A DNA stretch of 64,000 nt, taken from Mycolicibacterium moriokaense. Lineage in GTDB: Bacteria; Actinomycetota; Actinomycetes; Mycobacteriales; Mycobacteriaceae. The stretch lies in contig NZ_QJJU01000024.1 in NCBI RefSeq assembly GCF_003201655.1, positions 31,175 through 95,174 of the forward strand, written 5' to 3'. The notes below the pieces were generated by a model. That model saw only the letters and a list, made by a program, of their open reading frames with translations. It did no database searches and had not been told where the DNA came from. Made by a program: the position numbers and the translations under genes. Shown here in pieces: positions 8,402 through 16,757 of this stretch. The first letter of the stretch is position 1; every line of letters starts with the position of its first letter.

Positions 8402-8872
8402 CTACCGGCTGCGGTGCCGCCAGCCGCGCAGACCACCGTGAGTGGTGGCCACGGTGCCGGCGCGCCGGCGTGAGTCGAGAGCGTAGGCGCCCCCGCCGGT
8501 GAATACCAGAAGGAAGAACGCGAAGCAGTACAGGATCGCGGGCTCGCCGCCGTTGCCGAAAGGGGGCAGGTACGGCGAGAACCCGTGGGGCAGATGCTGA
8601 GTGAAGTAGGCAAACGCCATCTCCCCCGACGCGACGAACGCCGCGATGCGAGTGAAGAGTCCAACGGTGACGAGAAGACCCGTGACCAGTTCGATGACGC
8701 CGGCCCACCACAGCGGCCACGTTCCGACCGGCGCGGTGGGGCCCATGGCAATCGGCCAGGCGAACAGGATCGCCGAGCCGTGAAGGGCGAAGAGTATGCC
8801 GAACACGATACGGAAGAGACTCAGTACCGTCTGCGAATGAGGATTGAGCCGGGCATCCAGGTTGCGCGTCAT
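8402..8872 (-). CDS. DoxX family membrane protein
   Basis: 156 residues with the DoxX pattern: LSLFRIVFGILFALHG near the N-terminus, a helix WPLWWAGVIELVTGLLVTVGLF, AAFVASGEMAFAYFTQHLPHGF, and PAILYCFAFFLLVFTGGG. That gives four membrane helices. The conserved F-P-L-pattern loop with HLPHGFSPYLPP is typical. DoxX proteins are small redox-associated membrane proteins; in M. tuberculosis one forms a membrane oxidoreductase complex with SodA and SseA. ATG 8872 (MTRNLDARL) is chosen over an in-frame start at 8920. A repeat element shared with the upstream region of the next minus-strand gene lies 72 bp before the start. No terminator is visible on the downstream side. Confidence 0.85.
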   Translation of the reverse strand: MTRNLDARLNPHSQTVLSLFRIVFGILFALHGSAILFAWPIAMGPTAPVGTWPLWWAGVIELVTGLLVTVGLFTRIAAFVASGEMAFAYFTQHLPHGFSPYLPPFGNGGEPAILYCFAFFLLVFTGGGAYALDSRRRAGTVATTHGGLRGWRHRSR

Positions 8873-9243
8873 GTGCCGACCATACGACGCGACCTTCTCT
8901 CGACTGCGTTGATTGGTCACGCCACGACGTTCCGCCCGTCAGACGGAGTTGCGGCTTACACCCATGTTTCTCGGCTGCGGGGAGAGTGGGCAGAAATCCT
9001 CCAATCGGACGGGCTGGGGCACTCGCTTCGGCGGTTTGGCCCCATTTGGCCCTGGAGTCTGGCACGCGATCGAACCACATCGCTTCAAGGCAAAGGGGAC
9101 GACTTCGTCGCCTCCGGCGAGTCCTCTATGACCATCCGTTGGCTCCACGCCACACCGCAACCGCAGGAGCCGTGTCTCGAATAGCCTGTTTGCGAGCCCC
9201 CGGAACTCCGTTTCAGAAGCCGTGCCGTCCGCCGGGAGGAGTG
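8873..9243. other. 371-bp intergenic region holding one copy of a diverged repeat
   Basis: No gene is supported. The part at 8944-9034 is similar to 10295-10383, in two blocks (cggagttgcg and a block around acgggctgg-N2-cactcg) kept at 62 and 60 bp spacing. Both copies lie upstream of minus-strand genes. The rest shows nothing of note. Confidence 0.5.
8944..9034. repeat. Upstream element, copy A (before doxX-like gene)
   Basis: Shares CGGAGTTGCG (8944-8953) and a 29-base block (9006-9034) with the element at 10295-10383. The copy begins 72 bp upstream of the DoxX start. It could be a regulatory region, a small mobile remnant or an untranslated RNA; the sequence does not decide. Confidence 0.5.
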
Positions 9244-10206
9244 TTACGCCACTTTCAGCAGGATCTTGCCGCCACGGAGGAGATGCTGCACCGCGTCCTG
9301 GATGTGCTCGAGGGGGTACACGCCCGCCACGGGGACAACGAGGGTGCCGTCGGCCACGAGCGGTGCCGCCTCACGAATGACAGGCACCACCTTGTCGCTG
9401 TAGTCGAAGTCGCCGACAAAGAAGCCGCGGACGGTGAGGTGATTGCCGATCAGTGTCGAGGTGTCGACCCACATGGGTTCGTCCCCGGCCCAGGAATAGC
9501 TGACCAACCATCCACGGTCGGACAGCAATTCGAGCAGCCGCGCCACCCCCGGACCACCGACGGCTTCCACTGCCAGCGCCACTCGCGCGTCGCCGATCAC
9601 TGCTCGAACGTCGCCGACCGCGTCGGCGTCATCGACGTGGACCACGTCGGCCCCGGCCGCTGTCAGCTCGGCGAACGTTGCGTCGTCACGGGCCAGGTTG
9701 ATCGTCTTGAATCCACGAAGTTTGGCTAGCGCGATCAATGACCGTCCCACACCGGAGTTCGCGGCGTTCTGAACCACCCAGTCACCGGGCTGCAGGGGGG
9801 TGCATTCACTGAGCATCAACCCTGCCGTCGGGGGGTTGCTGCCCAGCATCGAGTACTGCTCGATGTTGCCCCCGGCGGGGAGTGCGAACAGGCCGTCAGC
9901 GGGCACGACGAGCCGCTCACGCCACGCTCCGGCATACAGGGGTAGCACGACCAGATCTCCCACTTGAAGTCCATCGACCTCGGCGCCAGTGGCAAGCACG
10001 CGGGCGACCCCCTCTGCGCCTGGTATGTGGGGCAGCGGTGGTCGCGCCAGCATGCCGGTGACAACCAGTAGGTCGTGTTTGTTCAACGGCGAGACCTCAA
10101 CGCTCAATAGAACCTCATGCGGACCCGGTGGCGGCGGCTCCTCAATGTCGACGACGCGGAGCACCTGTGCGGGGTCGCCGAACTGTTCCATCTGGATGGC
10201 GCGCAT
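9244..10206 (-). CDS. Zinc-free medium-chain quinone oxidoreductase-like protein
   Basis: 320 residues, medium-chain dehydrogenase/reductase family. The N-terminal GroES-like domain shows MRAIQMEQFGDPAQVLRVVD, GPHEVLLSVEVSPLNKHDLLV and PHIPGAEGVARV. The nucleotide site is NAANSGVGRSLIALAKLRGFKTINLARDD. Zinc-ligand cysteines are absent, as in the quinone oxidoreductase/enoyl reductase branch. The enzyme would reduce quinones or enoyl substrates with NADPH. I set the start at ATG 10206 (MRAIQMEQF), not at 10251, because homology starts there. The repeat element 10295-10383 lies 89 bp upstream, matching the position of its sister copy before the DoxX gene, so the two genes may share control. Confidence 0.85.
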   Translation of the reverse strand: MRAIQMEQFGDPAQVLRVVDIEEPPPPGPHEVLLSVEVSPLNKHDLLVVTGMLARPPLPHIPGAEGVARVLATGAEVDGLQVGDLVVLPLYAGAWRERLVVPADGLFALPAGGNIEQYSMLGSNPPTAGLMLSECTPLQPGDWVVQNAANSGVGRSLIALAKLRGFKTINLARDDATFAELTAAGADVVHVDDADAVGDVRAVIGDARVALAVEAVGGPGVARLLELLSDRGWLVSYSWAGDEPMWVDTSTLIGNHLTVRGFFVGDFDYSDKVVPVIREAAPLVADGTLVVPVAGVYPLEHIQDAVQHLLRGGKILLKVA

Positions 10207-10995
10207 TCCAATTCCTCTCGATTCGAAGGTCTGGCCGCTGTGGAGGATCATCCGACTCCGCTGTGATAGGTAGCGTAAGGCAATCAGTCTCAGGCGGAGT
10301 TGCGTTTTACGCCAATGTGTTTCAACTGGTCAGGCCGTGTAGGACCTGGCTACCCGTACGGGCTGGAACACTCGGATCGGCGGTCGCGCCCCCATCCACA
10401 ACCCCAGCCAGTCCCTCACCCGTGGTGCGCAATGACGATTCGTGGACCCCTAGCCCCTTGTCGCCGTCAAAGGGGCCCGAGATTGGCGTCACTCGCGCCC
10501 CGTCTTTGAGCGCGACCCCGCCGCCACCGCCGACGCCGGGAAAGAACTCCGCCACCCCTGGCGATGGACGCCCGCCGCACTGGGGCCCGTGGTGACGAGG
10601 TACTGCTGATCGGCCGACGGTAGCGCCTGCTGCGGCTTGTCTCGGAGCGGATTACCGACAAACGATTCCCGATAGAACGCGAAGATTGACGTCTTTTCCG
10701 GTGCGCCAGACGGTTCGTCTCCGAACCCCGAATTCGCCGAGCCGATTCCGGTGATTTTCTCAGGCATTGGCGGTGAATCGCGGTAACAAGAGAGCGACCT
10801 GCCTGAGCGGAAGTTCGGTGTCCACAGCCAATTGATCCGTCGACCGGTGCCCGCGCTCCAGTCAGGCAGTACTCCCGCCGCCCGGTGGGCCGAGGCTTAG
10901 CTTTTCCGTCCGCACGCACAACAGCGCGCCGGGGTTTCAACTCGGCGAATTCTGTGAATCACCTCCGAGCCATGCCCGCGCGAGAGAGGTCCTCA
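10207..10995. other. 789-bp region with no confident gene; possible decayed minus-strand ORF
   Basis: Apart from the repeat copy at 10295-10383 I see no gene I can name. On the minus strand a segment starting MPEKITGIGSANSGFGDEPSG and running to SADQQYLVTTGP (about 10590-10767) is followed in another frame by AEFFPGVGGGGGVALKDGARV (about 10470-10555). A single frameshift near 10580 would join them, so this may be a broken gene for an unknown protein. Confidence is low, since GC-rich frames look open by chance. Confidence 0.3.
10295..10383. repeat. Upstream element, copy B (before quinone oxidoreductase-like gene)
   Basis: Partner of the element at 8944-9034. CGGAGTTGCG lies at 10295-10304 and the second conserved block at 10355-10383. 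The spacing between blocks differs by only two bases between copies. It lies 89 bp upstream of the minus-strand gene start at 10206. Confidence 0.5.
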
Positions 10996-11280
10996 GTGAA
11001 GCGAATCGTCTACTCCCTACTAGCAGCATCGGCGGCGGCAGCCGTCATGAGCGGATGCTCAGCCTCCGAGATTGTTAATACCGGCGGCGACACGAAGTGC
11101 AAGGACTTCCTCACCCGGGACGAGAAGAAGCAAAACGACGAAGTCAGCAAGATGCTGAAGGACAAGAGCGGCCAGGATCCCACGAACCTGGAGATCACCG
11201 CGACGAAGACCTCGGTCACGCTTTATTGCCAGGCGCTCGGAAAGGAAGGCACGAAGATATCCGAGGCTCCGCACGGCTGA
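10996..11280 (+). CDS. Small exported lipoprotein, HdeA-like pattern
   Basis: 94 residues starting at GTG 10996 (VKRIVYSLL), with a gagagagg ribosome site just upstream; a longer in-frame start at 10885 has no signal-like reason to be used. Residues 1-20 are a signal peptide ending in the lipobox VMSGC, with Cys21 as the lipidated residue. The mature part has two further cysteines (KCKDFLTRDEKKQNDEV and TLYCQALG) that could form one disulfide around a helical core. This pattern resembles the small acid-chaperone HdeA-like proteins found in many actinobacteria, but I would not claim the function. It stands alone on the plus strand. Confidence 0.7.
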   Translation: MKRIVYSLLAASAAAAVMSGCSASEIVNTGGDTKCKDFLTRDEKKQNDEVSKMLKDKSGQDPTNLEITATKTSVTLYCQALGKEGTKISEAPHG

Positions 11281-11520
11281 GCGGCTCGCTGCGGCGGTGT
11301 CGAGTCAACCGTCAGCGGGATGGTCACAGCCCTCGGTTCGCTTGTCACGCGGAAGATGGAGCAACCCTCGACGGGAGTCGCCGCCTATCACGGAGAGTGC
11401 TCGCAGAGGCACCAAGCGCCCACGTGCACTCGTTCGCATCGAGAAGGTCAGGGTTCGAATCCGGACGCACGACAGCGGCGAGTCGACCAGCACCATCGCA
11501 ACCACACTTAAACTGCGGGC

Positions 11521-12354
11521 ATGCGGGTTCTTGCCGAAATTCTCGCGGCGGTGGTCGCGCTGACGCTGTTTGCACCCGTCGCCACCGCTGCAGCCATCCC
11601 GACGCCGTCGCACGTAGTGATCGTCGTCGAGGAGAACAAACCGAGCGGGGGTGTGGTGGGCAACAACGCAGCTCCGTTCATTAACTCGGTGGCCAAGAAT
11701 GGCGCCCTGATGACCCAGTCATATGCTGTCGCCCACCCGAGTGAGCCGAACTACCTGGCGTTATTCGCCGGTAGCACGTTTGGCGTGTCATCGGATGCGT
11801 GTCCGATCGACGCAGGGGCCGCTCCCAATCTCGGCTCGGCACTGCTCGCAGCGGGATATTCGTTCGGCGGATTCTCCGAAGACCTACCCGCGACCGGCTC
11901 ACCTGTCTGCAGCGCCGGTAAATACGCCCGCAAGCATGTCCCGTGGGCAAACTTCAGTAGCGTGCCTGCCGCAAACTCGCTGCCGTTCGGCGCTTTTAAC
12001 GCACGGTCCGACTACGCCACGCTTCCAACTGTTTCGTTCGTCATCCCCAATCTCGACAACGACATGCACGACGGCTCCATCGCGCAAGGCGACGCGTGGC
12101 TAGCGTCCAACATGTCGCGCTACGCGAACTGGGCGGCGGCCAACAACAGCTTGCTAATCGTCACCTTCGATGAGGACGACAACAGTGCGAACAACCAGAT
12201 CGCAACGGTCATCTACGGCGCCCACGTCAAGCCAGGCAGCTACAACGAGCCCATCAGCCACTACAACGTCCTGTCAACCGTCGAGCAGATGTACGGCCTA
12301 CCGCAGACAGGGCTGGCCGCCAATGCTCCTGCAATCAGCGACATCTGGGCCTAG
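11521..12354 (+). CDS. Secreted acid phosphatase / phosphoesterase family protein
   Basis: 277 residues. A signal peptide (LAEILAAVVALTLFAPVATAAA) precedes the mature protein. The fold belongs to the alkaline-phosphatase-like phosphoesterase group (phospholipase C/acid phosphatase). HVVIVVEENKPSGGVVGNNAAPFIN carries the metal-site Glu-Asn pair, and SYAVAHPSEPNYLALFAG, VIPNLDNDMHDGSI and LLIVTFDEDDN follow in the order seen in AcpA-like enzymes. The last gives the second Asp/Glu cluster, followed by ISHYNVLSTVEQMYGL with the ligand His. It would hydrolyse phosphate monoesters outside the cell. It is monocistronic. Only 13-14 bases of unremarkable sequence precede the ATG, so a leaderless or weak Shine-Dalgarno start is possible. 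Confidence 0.85.
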   Translation: MRVLAEILAAVVALTLFAPVATAAAIPTPSHVVIVVEENKPSGGVVGNNAAPFINSVAKNGALMTQSYAVAHPSEPNYLALFAGSTFGVSSDACPIDAGAAPNLGSALLAAGYSFGGFSEDLPATGSPVCSAGKYARKHVPWANFSSVPAANSLPFGAFNARSDYATLPTVSFVIPNLDNDMHDGSIAQGDAWLASNMSRYANWAAANNSLLIVTFDEDDNSANNQIATVIYGAHVKPGSYNEPISHYNVLSTVEQMYGLPQTGLAANAPAISDIWA

Positions 12355-12476
12355 CTGTCTTCGTCAGCGCGGTCGGCTGAAAAAAGGGTGTGACGACCCG
12401 CTGTGATCGTCGTTGAAGGGGAACCGCCTGACGTGGCAGTTCAGACATTTCCGTGGTGCGGGGTCAGCGCCCCGTA

Positions 12477-13241
12477 ATGTCTTTCGGCATGGATGTCGCC
12501 CTACACGCGTGCGGGATCCGGGGCCACGCCACCTTCGCCCCGGACGAGCCCGAACTGCAGGCCCGGCTGCGGGTCGAGACCCCCGCCGGTGACGCGTGGC
12601 GATGTCTGCGATGCGAGACGTTCGTGGTGGGCGAACCCGCCGGCCACGGCCCCGCCGAAACGGCGCCGCACGTGCGGCGCGGACGCAACCTGCGCGACGT
12701 GGTCATCATGCGGACGCTGGCCGTCGAACGGGTCGTGCGTGCGGTGATCTTCGCGCTGCTGGCTGTCGGAGTCCTGGCAGTGCGCGGGACTCACGGCCAG
12801 TTGCAGACGGCGTTTGAAAACGAACTGCCGCTGATCCGGCCCCTAGCTGATCAGATCGGGTGGAATCCCGATAACTCGAAACTGCTGCATCGCATCGACC
12901 AGGCGTTCTCCTTGTCGCCGACGACGTTGGCGTGGATCGCTGCCGGTCTCTTCGCCTACGCGGCCATCGAATTCATCGAAGCCATCGGACTGTGGCTGAT
13001 CACCCGGTGGGGCGAATACTTCGCGGTGATCGCGACCGGTGTTTTCCTGCCGCTGGAGATCTACGAGATCACCGAGAAAGTCACCGCCTTTCGGGCGATC
13101 GCGCTGGCCATCAACATCGCCGCCGTCCTGTGGCTGCTGTGGACCAAGCGGCTGTTCGGACTCAACGGCGGCGCAGCCGCCTACCACGCCGAACACAACG
13201 CCGCGACCTTGCTCGCCGTCGAACAAGCCGCAGCGGCTTAA
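12477..13241 (+). CDS. DUF2127 family integral membrane protein
   Basis: About 254 residues. The cytoplasmic N-terminus contains a small zinc-ribbon-like pair set (ALHACGIRGHATF and WRCLRCETFVVG), then RNLRDVVIMRTLAVERVVRAVIFALLAVGVLAV, a first helix. Further helices are LAWIAAGLFAYAAIEFIEAIGLWLI, EYFAVIATGVFLPLEIYEI and AIALAINIAAVLWLLW. This order matches DUF2127 proteins, which are common in mycobacteria and of unknown role. ATG 12477 and ATG 12489 (MDVALHACG) are both plausible starts; no strong ribosome site distinguishes them. Immediately after the stop lies one copy of a dispersed intergenic repeat (13279-13327). Confidence 0.75.
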   Translation: MSFGMDVALHACGIRGHATFAPDEPELQARLRVETPAGDAWRCLRCETFVVGEPAGHGPAETAPHVRRGRNLRDVVIMRTLAVERVVRAVIFALLAVGVLAVRGTHGQLQTAFENELPLIRPLADQIGWNPDNSKLLHRIDQAFSLSPTTLAWIAAGLFAYAAIEFIEAIGLWLITRWGEYFAVIATGVFLPLEIYEITEKVTAFRAIALAINIAAVLWLLWTKRLFGLNGGAAAYHAEHNAATLLAVEQAAAA

Positions 13242-13278
13242 GCGCCGGCACATCGGCATCGGCCCACCGCGATCCCCG

Positions 13279-13327
13279 CACTGAACTGATTTACCTTCTG
13301 GCCCTTCGATTCTGGCGCCCTGCGCGA
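13279..13327. repeat. Diverged copy of an intergenic repeat (left copy)
   Basis: Reads gcactgaactgatttacc, then ttctggcccttcgattctgg, and matches 15151-15196 with only three substitutions over the first 37 bases. The substitutions fall at codon positions one and two if read in frame, so it is not a conserved coding segment. Unlike the right copy it has no matching inverted end downstream. Confidence 0.6.
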
Positions 13328-13470
13328 ATTGTTTTGCCAAAAGCCGTCTTTTCCCGACGGACGGCCCCGTGGCCGCCGGACAGTTTCAGCCAGCCCGCCG
13401 ACGGACTGTGCTGAGGTCAGTGACGCGCGAGCCGCCACCGAGCGGCTCGGTGTTTCACCGGTGGTTGTGG

Positions 13471-14511
13471 TCATCGATGGGTGGTTTCGGCGGTGAACAC
13501 GGCTGTGACGTAGAAGATGACATCAACGCTTGTGGCGGGGGGAAACAGGCCGTCGAGCCCGCCGGAGCCGAGTGGGATGCCATGCTGGCTGAACAGCTGG
13601 GTCGCCGCGGGCAAGGCGGTGAAGCCCGCGCCGTGCGCGCAGTGCGTTCGATCGAAACAGACCACCGCCTGTCGGTTGGCAGGCACCAGTTTGAAGGGTT
13701 TGTCGGCGGTGAAGTGCACCGTGCTCCAGATTTCAGGAGGCTCTGCGGTTGGAGCCACCACGGTGCCGGTCAGGCGGACATCGGTGGCCGGACACACCGG
13801 GACGGTGATCCGGGCCCGGGTATCCGAGATGGTGGCTCCTGACAGGTTCGGGCTCGCGTTGTTGAACACGAACAAACGAACCCGGTAGACGGTGTCGGGC
13901 TGCACGCTGATCTGTAGGGAATACCCACCGTCGGAGATCTTGTCCGCGGGATCTGCTGAGACCAGCTGCTGGCGAAAATCTGGGTCGGGTTCGCCGGGCC
14001 TACCGCGCATGACGGCGTTGTTGAATGTCGGCACGTTCGCCCCGGCAACGGGCGCGAGTGGATTCGCGGTTGGCCCCCAATCCGTTTCATGGGCCTGCCG
14101 GGTTTCCCGGCATCTCGACGGGCTCTGCGCGGTGGGTGCTGGCAGAGCTGACCCGATCGGACTGGACATGGCATTCGTGACGGCGGTTCGCGACCCAGCC
14201 GACGTCGATTCGGAGCCCGCCGCGGGCCGCGACGCGGCCCCGACACCCGTCAACACCACTACGCACGTGATAACCAATGCTGTAAGCGCGGTGCGGCGCC
14301 GGGGGGAAGAAAGCGCCCGCGCTTGCGCCGATGTACCCAAACGCCGTGCGCCCGTCATTGCCAGAAGCGCCAACCAGCACAACGATGCGGCAATAACGGC
14401 GGTGTGCTCGGGGCAACGGAAACGATCTACCAGTAGCAAGCCGCCCAGCAGCGCGACGAACCCGGTCAGCGCCAACGCGGCGGCCACCCGCCGCCGAAGC
14501 CGCTCATCCAC
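13471..14511 (-). CDS. Membrane-anchored protein of unknown function
   Basis: 346 residues that I do not recognise. Three hydrophobic helices lie at the N-terminus (about 10-32, 38-55 and 75-95). A Ser/Thr/Ala-rich linker follows. The large extracytoplasmic C-terminal domain has segments NPLAPVAGANVPTFNNAV, DKISDGGYSLQISVQPDTVYRV and LFVFNNASPNLSGATISDTRARITVPVC, with three or four cysteines that may pair (CRETRQ, VCPATD, VCFDRTHC). This looks like a beta-sandwich exposed in the envelope. It stands alone on the minus strand with intergenic repeats on its downstream side. A surface or binding role is only a guess. Confidence 0.6.
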   Translation of the reverse strand: MDERLRRRVAAALALTGFVALLGGLLLVDRFRCPEHTAVIAASLCWLALLAMTGARRLGTSAQARALSSPRRRTALTALVITCVVVLTGVGAASRPAAGSESTSAGSRTAVTNAMSSPIGSALPAPTAQSPSRCRETRQAHETDWGPTANPLAPVAGANVPTFNNAVMRGRPGEPDPDFRQQLVSADPADKISDGGYSLQISVQPDTVYRVRLFVFNNASPNLSGATISDTRARITVPVCPATDVRLTGTVVAPTAEPPEIWSTVHFTADKPFKLVPANRQAVVCFDRTHCAHGAGFTALPAATQLFSQHGIPLGSGGLDGLFPPATSVDVIFYVTAVFTAETTHR

Positions 14512-14808
14512 TAGCTGCGACCCTGGTCCAGCGGCACGGTGCGCTCAGTACCATGCGGCTGACCCAGTTGAACCCTGCCGGACGTGATACCTCGGCATTG
14601 CGCATCCTGTGAAATACCCCTCGCCTTCCTGCCGCGCCCCTGGACACAAGCCACGGTGAAGGATGAAATGCCACCCCGCAACTCGTGGCCGCAAGGGATG
14701 CATACAGCGTCTCCCGACGCCATTCACAGATGATTCGCAACCTACGAAGGAATTGGGGCAGAGCGCAGATCGTTTGAACCAATTAGACATTCGAGCTTGG
14801 AGGCAAGG

Positions 14809-15072
14809 ATGAGTCGGAAAGTTACAGCGAAGCTAAGAATGTGCGCCGCGGTGGCTGGGTCTTGCGCCATCGCCACGCTTGGAGCTTTGGCGGTGACGTT
14901 CACGCAGAACCCGCAGGTTGCTGCGTCCGGCAGTTCCGGCGGGTCAGTCACCACGTCGACGACACCGCCGGCGGCTCCCGTCATCACCAAGGCAGAGCCG
15001 GCCATCACCGGCCCCGCGCCGCTGTATGCCGGCCAGGCCCCGAACTCCAATCCTCAGGCTGCTATTCCCTGA
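14809..15072 (+). CDS. Small exported Ser/Thr/Pro-rich protein
   Basis: 87 residues from ATG 14809, which is well placed after ggaggcaag. The N-terminus (SRKVTAKLRMCAAVAGSCAIATLGALAVTF) is a signal peptide or anchor, with likely cleavage after VAASG or a retained helix. The remainder is low-complexity (GGSVTTSTTPPAAPVITKAEPAITGPAP). Small proteins of this build are frequent in mycobacteria and uncharacterised. No catalytic motif is seen. The preceding ~300 bases (14512-14808), between this gene and the minus-strand membrane protein, hold no feature I can support. Confidence 0.6.
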   Translation: MSRKVTAKLRMCAAVAGSCAIATLGALAVTFTQNPQVAASGSSGGSVTTSTTPPAAPVITKAEPAITGPAPLYAGQAPNSNPQAAIP

Positions 15073-15162
15073 CAGCAATGATCGCGCCGTAAGCCTGGCC
15101 GAACTTATTGACCATCACTCAACAGACACGCACCCCGCTGTCCCAAAGGCGCATTGAACTGA

Positions 15163-15355
15163 TTTGCCTTCTGGCCTTTCGATTCTGGCCGGCGCCGCTG
15201 CGCGCAAGGCCGCTGCCTTCGCTGACGCTTCGGGCCCAAGGGCTCGCAGACTTCTTCCCGACCCGCTCCCCTACGGGCCGCTGGAAGAACTCCGCGCCCG
15301 GACCATTGCGCTTTCGCACCGCTGCCGGCCCAGATCTCCCGTGCCAGAAGGCAAA
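15163..15355. repeat. 193-bp element with 13-bp terminal inverted repeats
   Basis: TTTGCCTTCTGGC (15163-15175) is the exact reverse complement of GCCAGAAGGCAAA (15343-15355). The left end and ~50 flanking bases are repeated at 13279-13327. This suggests a small non-autonomous mobile element (MITE-like) or a structured RNA. No transposase is nearby, and no clean target duplication was identified by eye. Confidence 0.55.
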
Positions 15356-15396
15356 CAAAAACGGGCGGCCCACGCCCCCAACCAGAAAAGGTGACC

Positions 15397-15498
15397 ATGA
15401 TCGGCACACGGAGCCAGATCCATTCCCAATTGGTTTGCTACAACGATCTCCTCCGTACTCACCGTTTCCCCATCCGTCAAGCTGCGAGGATAGTGTGA
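15397..15498 (+). CDS. Possible 33-residue small ORF
   Basis: ATG at 15397 follows an aaaagg sequence at a workable distance and opens a 33-codon frame ending TGA at 15496-15498 (starts MIGTRSQIHS, ends RQAARIV). It sits at the right edge of the inverted-repeat element. No homology is recognised. It may be coding, a leader peptide or chance. Confidence 0.25.
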   Translation: MIGTRSQIHSQLVCYNDLLRTHRFPIRQAARIV

Positions 15499-15554
15499 CA
15501 TTAACCCAAGCAGATGTAACGCGGAGTCGTTTCGTCGTACTGATCCACTAGCTT

Positions 15555-16340
15555 TCAGGGTTTAGCGAAACCCGCTGCGTTAAGCACCTTTTGGCCTGAC
15601 TCTCCAGTGACCAGGTCGACGAACTTGCCTGCCAACTCCGGATTCTTGGATCCCTTGAGCGCGGCGATCGGGTAGGTGTTGACGGCGCCGGCCGCTTCGG
15701 GGAACGCGACGGAGGCCACCTTGTCGCCCGCCCCGATCGCGTCGGTGACGTAGACGACTCCGGCGTCGGCCTGACCGGTCGTCACCTTGTTGAGGACGTC
15801 AGAAACCGAGGACTCCTCACTGACCGGGTTCAGCGTTACACCTGTGGCCTGTTCGACTTTCTGCGTAGCCGACCCACACGGCACCTGCCGCGCGCAGACG
15901 ACCACGTTGAGGCCTTGCTGCGTCAGGTCTTTGAACGAGGCGATCTTCTTCGGGTTACCGGGCGCTACCGCAATGGTCAGCGTATTGGATGCGAAGTTCA
16001 CCGGATCACCCGCGAGCAGACCGGCCTGCGCGGCCTTGTCCATGTTCTTCGTGTCCGCCGATGCGAATACGTCGGCTGGGGCGCCCTGGGTCAACTGGGT
16101 TACCAAATCCGATGAACCCGCGAACGAGAATTCGACTGAGGCGCCGGGGTTATCGGTCTTGAACTGCTCACCGATGTCGGTGAATGTCTTCTTCAGCGAG
16201 GCGGCCGCGAACACGATGATCTTCGCGCCCGCCGATGCCGTGGTCGACGAGCTGGCGGGTGCCTTGTCCGACGAGCCACAGCCGCTGATCAGCGCCAGCA
16301 ACAGCGCGCAGTACACCGCCAGCAGACGGGACTGTCTCAC
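15555..16340 (-). CDS. modA: Molybdate ABC transporter substrate-binding lipoprotein
   Basis: 261 residues from GTG 16340. Lipobox LISGC puts the lipidated Cys at 21. The mature protein has the ModA landmarks: IIVFAAASLKKTFTDIGEQF, ASVEFSFAGSSDLVTQL (oxyanion-binding serines), ADVFASADTKNMDKA, the SNTLTIAVAPGNPKKI hinge, a CARQVPC disulfide candidate, and ADAGVVYVTDA. It captures molybdate outside the membrane for a ModBC transporter. The start overlaps the stop of the HTH-TOBE regulator gene (GTGA), so the two are translationally coupled. No modB or modC follows; the next minus-strand space is intergenic. It therefore depends on a permease encoded elsewhere, or has another oxyanion or reporter role. 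Confidence 0.9.
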   Translation of the reverse strand: MRQSRLLAVYCALLLALISGCGSSDKAPASSSTTASAGAKIIVFAAASLKKTFTDIGEQFKTDNPGASVEFSFAGSSDLVTQLTQGAPADVFASADTKNMDKAAQAGLLAGDPVNFASNTLTIAVAPGNPKKIASFKDLTQQGLNVVVCARQVPCGSATQKVEQATGVTLNPVSEESSVSDVLNKVTTGQADAGVVYVTDAIGAGDKVASVAFPEAAGAVNTYPIAALKGSKNPELAGKFVDLVTGESGQKVLNAAGFAKP

Positions 16341-16744
16341 GATTGACCTCCGGTAGTCTCGACGATCACGGTGGTTGCCTTCACGACGGCGACGGCGACG
16401 CTTCCCGGTTCGAGGTTCAATTCGCGAACCGCTTCCGCGCTCATCAGCGAGACGACAGTGAAAGGGCCGCACTGCATTTCGACCTGCGCCATCACCTTGT
16501 CGGTCACCACCTTGGTGACCAGACCGGCGAAGCGGTTGCGAGCGGAGCTGGCGACAGTCAGCGGATCTTTCGGCGCCGCAGCGGCGTTCGCCCGCGCGAA
16601 CTCGGCAAGCACGTCGCCGGCGATCACCTTCCGCCCGGCTTGGTCTTGGCTCGCCGGAAGACTTCCGTCTTCGATCCAGCGACGGACGCTGTCGTCGCTG
16701 ACGCCCAACAGGTCGGCGGCCTCTCGGACTCGAATCGATGCCAC
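16337..16744 (-). CDS. HTH-TOBE molybdate-responsive regulator (excisionase-like HTH plus Mop domain)
   Basis: 135 residues beginning at GTG 16744. Residues 4-25 (IRVREAADLLGVSDDSVRRW) form a MerR/excisionase-type winged HTH, followed by a short linker rich in Ala. Residues ~68-132 are a TOBE/Mop domain (NRFAGLVTKVVTDKVMAQVEM...GPFTVVSLMSAEAV...LNLEPGSVAVAVVKATTV), which binds molybdate or tungstate. It is thus a one-piece molybdate sensor and DNA-binding protein, coupled by a 4-bp overlap to modA. Twin palindromes CCGCANNTGCGG lie directly upstream (16758-16769, 16789-16800) and are likely its own operator. In-frame codons upstream to 16849 run through those palindromes and I reject the longer start. 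Confidence 0.85.
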   Translation of the reverse strand: MASIRVREAADLLGVSDDSVRRWIEDGSLPASQDQAGRKVIAGDVLAEFARANAAAAPKDPLTVASSARNRFAGLVTKVVTDKVMAQVEMQCGPFTVVSLMSAEAVRELNLEPGSVAVAVVKATTVIVETTGGQS

Positions 16745-16757
16745 CGCGGCATCGTAA

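Larger units (their letters stand above)
15073..15554. other. 482-bp region with a repeat element and a short ORF
   Basis: This gap between a small exported protein and modA contains a 193-bp segment bounded by 13-bp inverted ends (15163-15355). Directly after it is a 33-codon open frame at 15397-15498 with an aaaagg ribosome-like site 4 bases before its ATG. No longer gene is convincing. Confidence 0.5.

Noticed and set aside
10467..10940. 157-codon minus-strand frame in the intergenic region
   Set aside because: Arg-rich translation typical of antisense GC-rich DNA, with no start signal and no homology.
11435..11470. A GGTTCGAATCC sequence resembling a tRNA T-arm
   Set aside because: The flanking bases do not form the 5-bp T stem and no acceptor, D or anticodon arm is found upstream. 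Probably chance or an old fragment.
15397..15498. 33-codon ORF considered as a transposase remnant
   Set aside because: Too short to show a transposase motif; kept only as a low-confidence small ORF.
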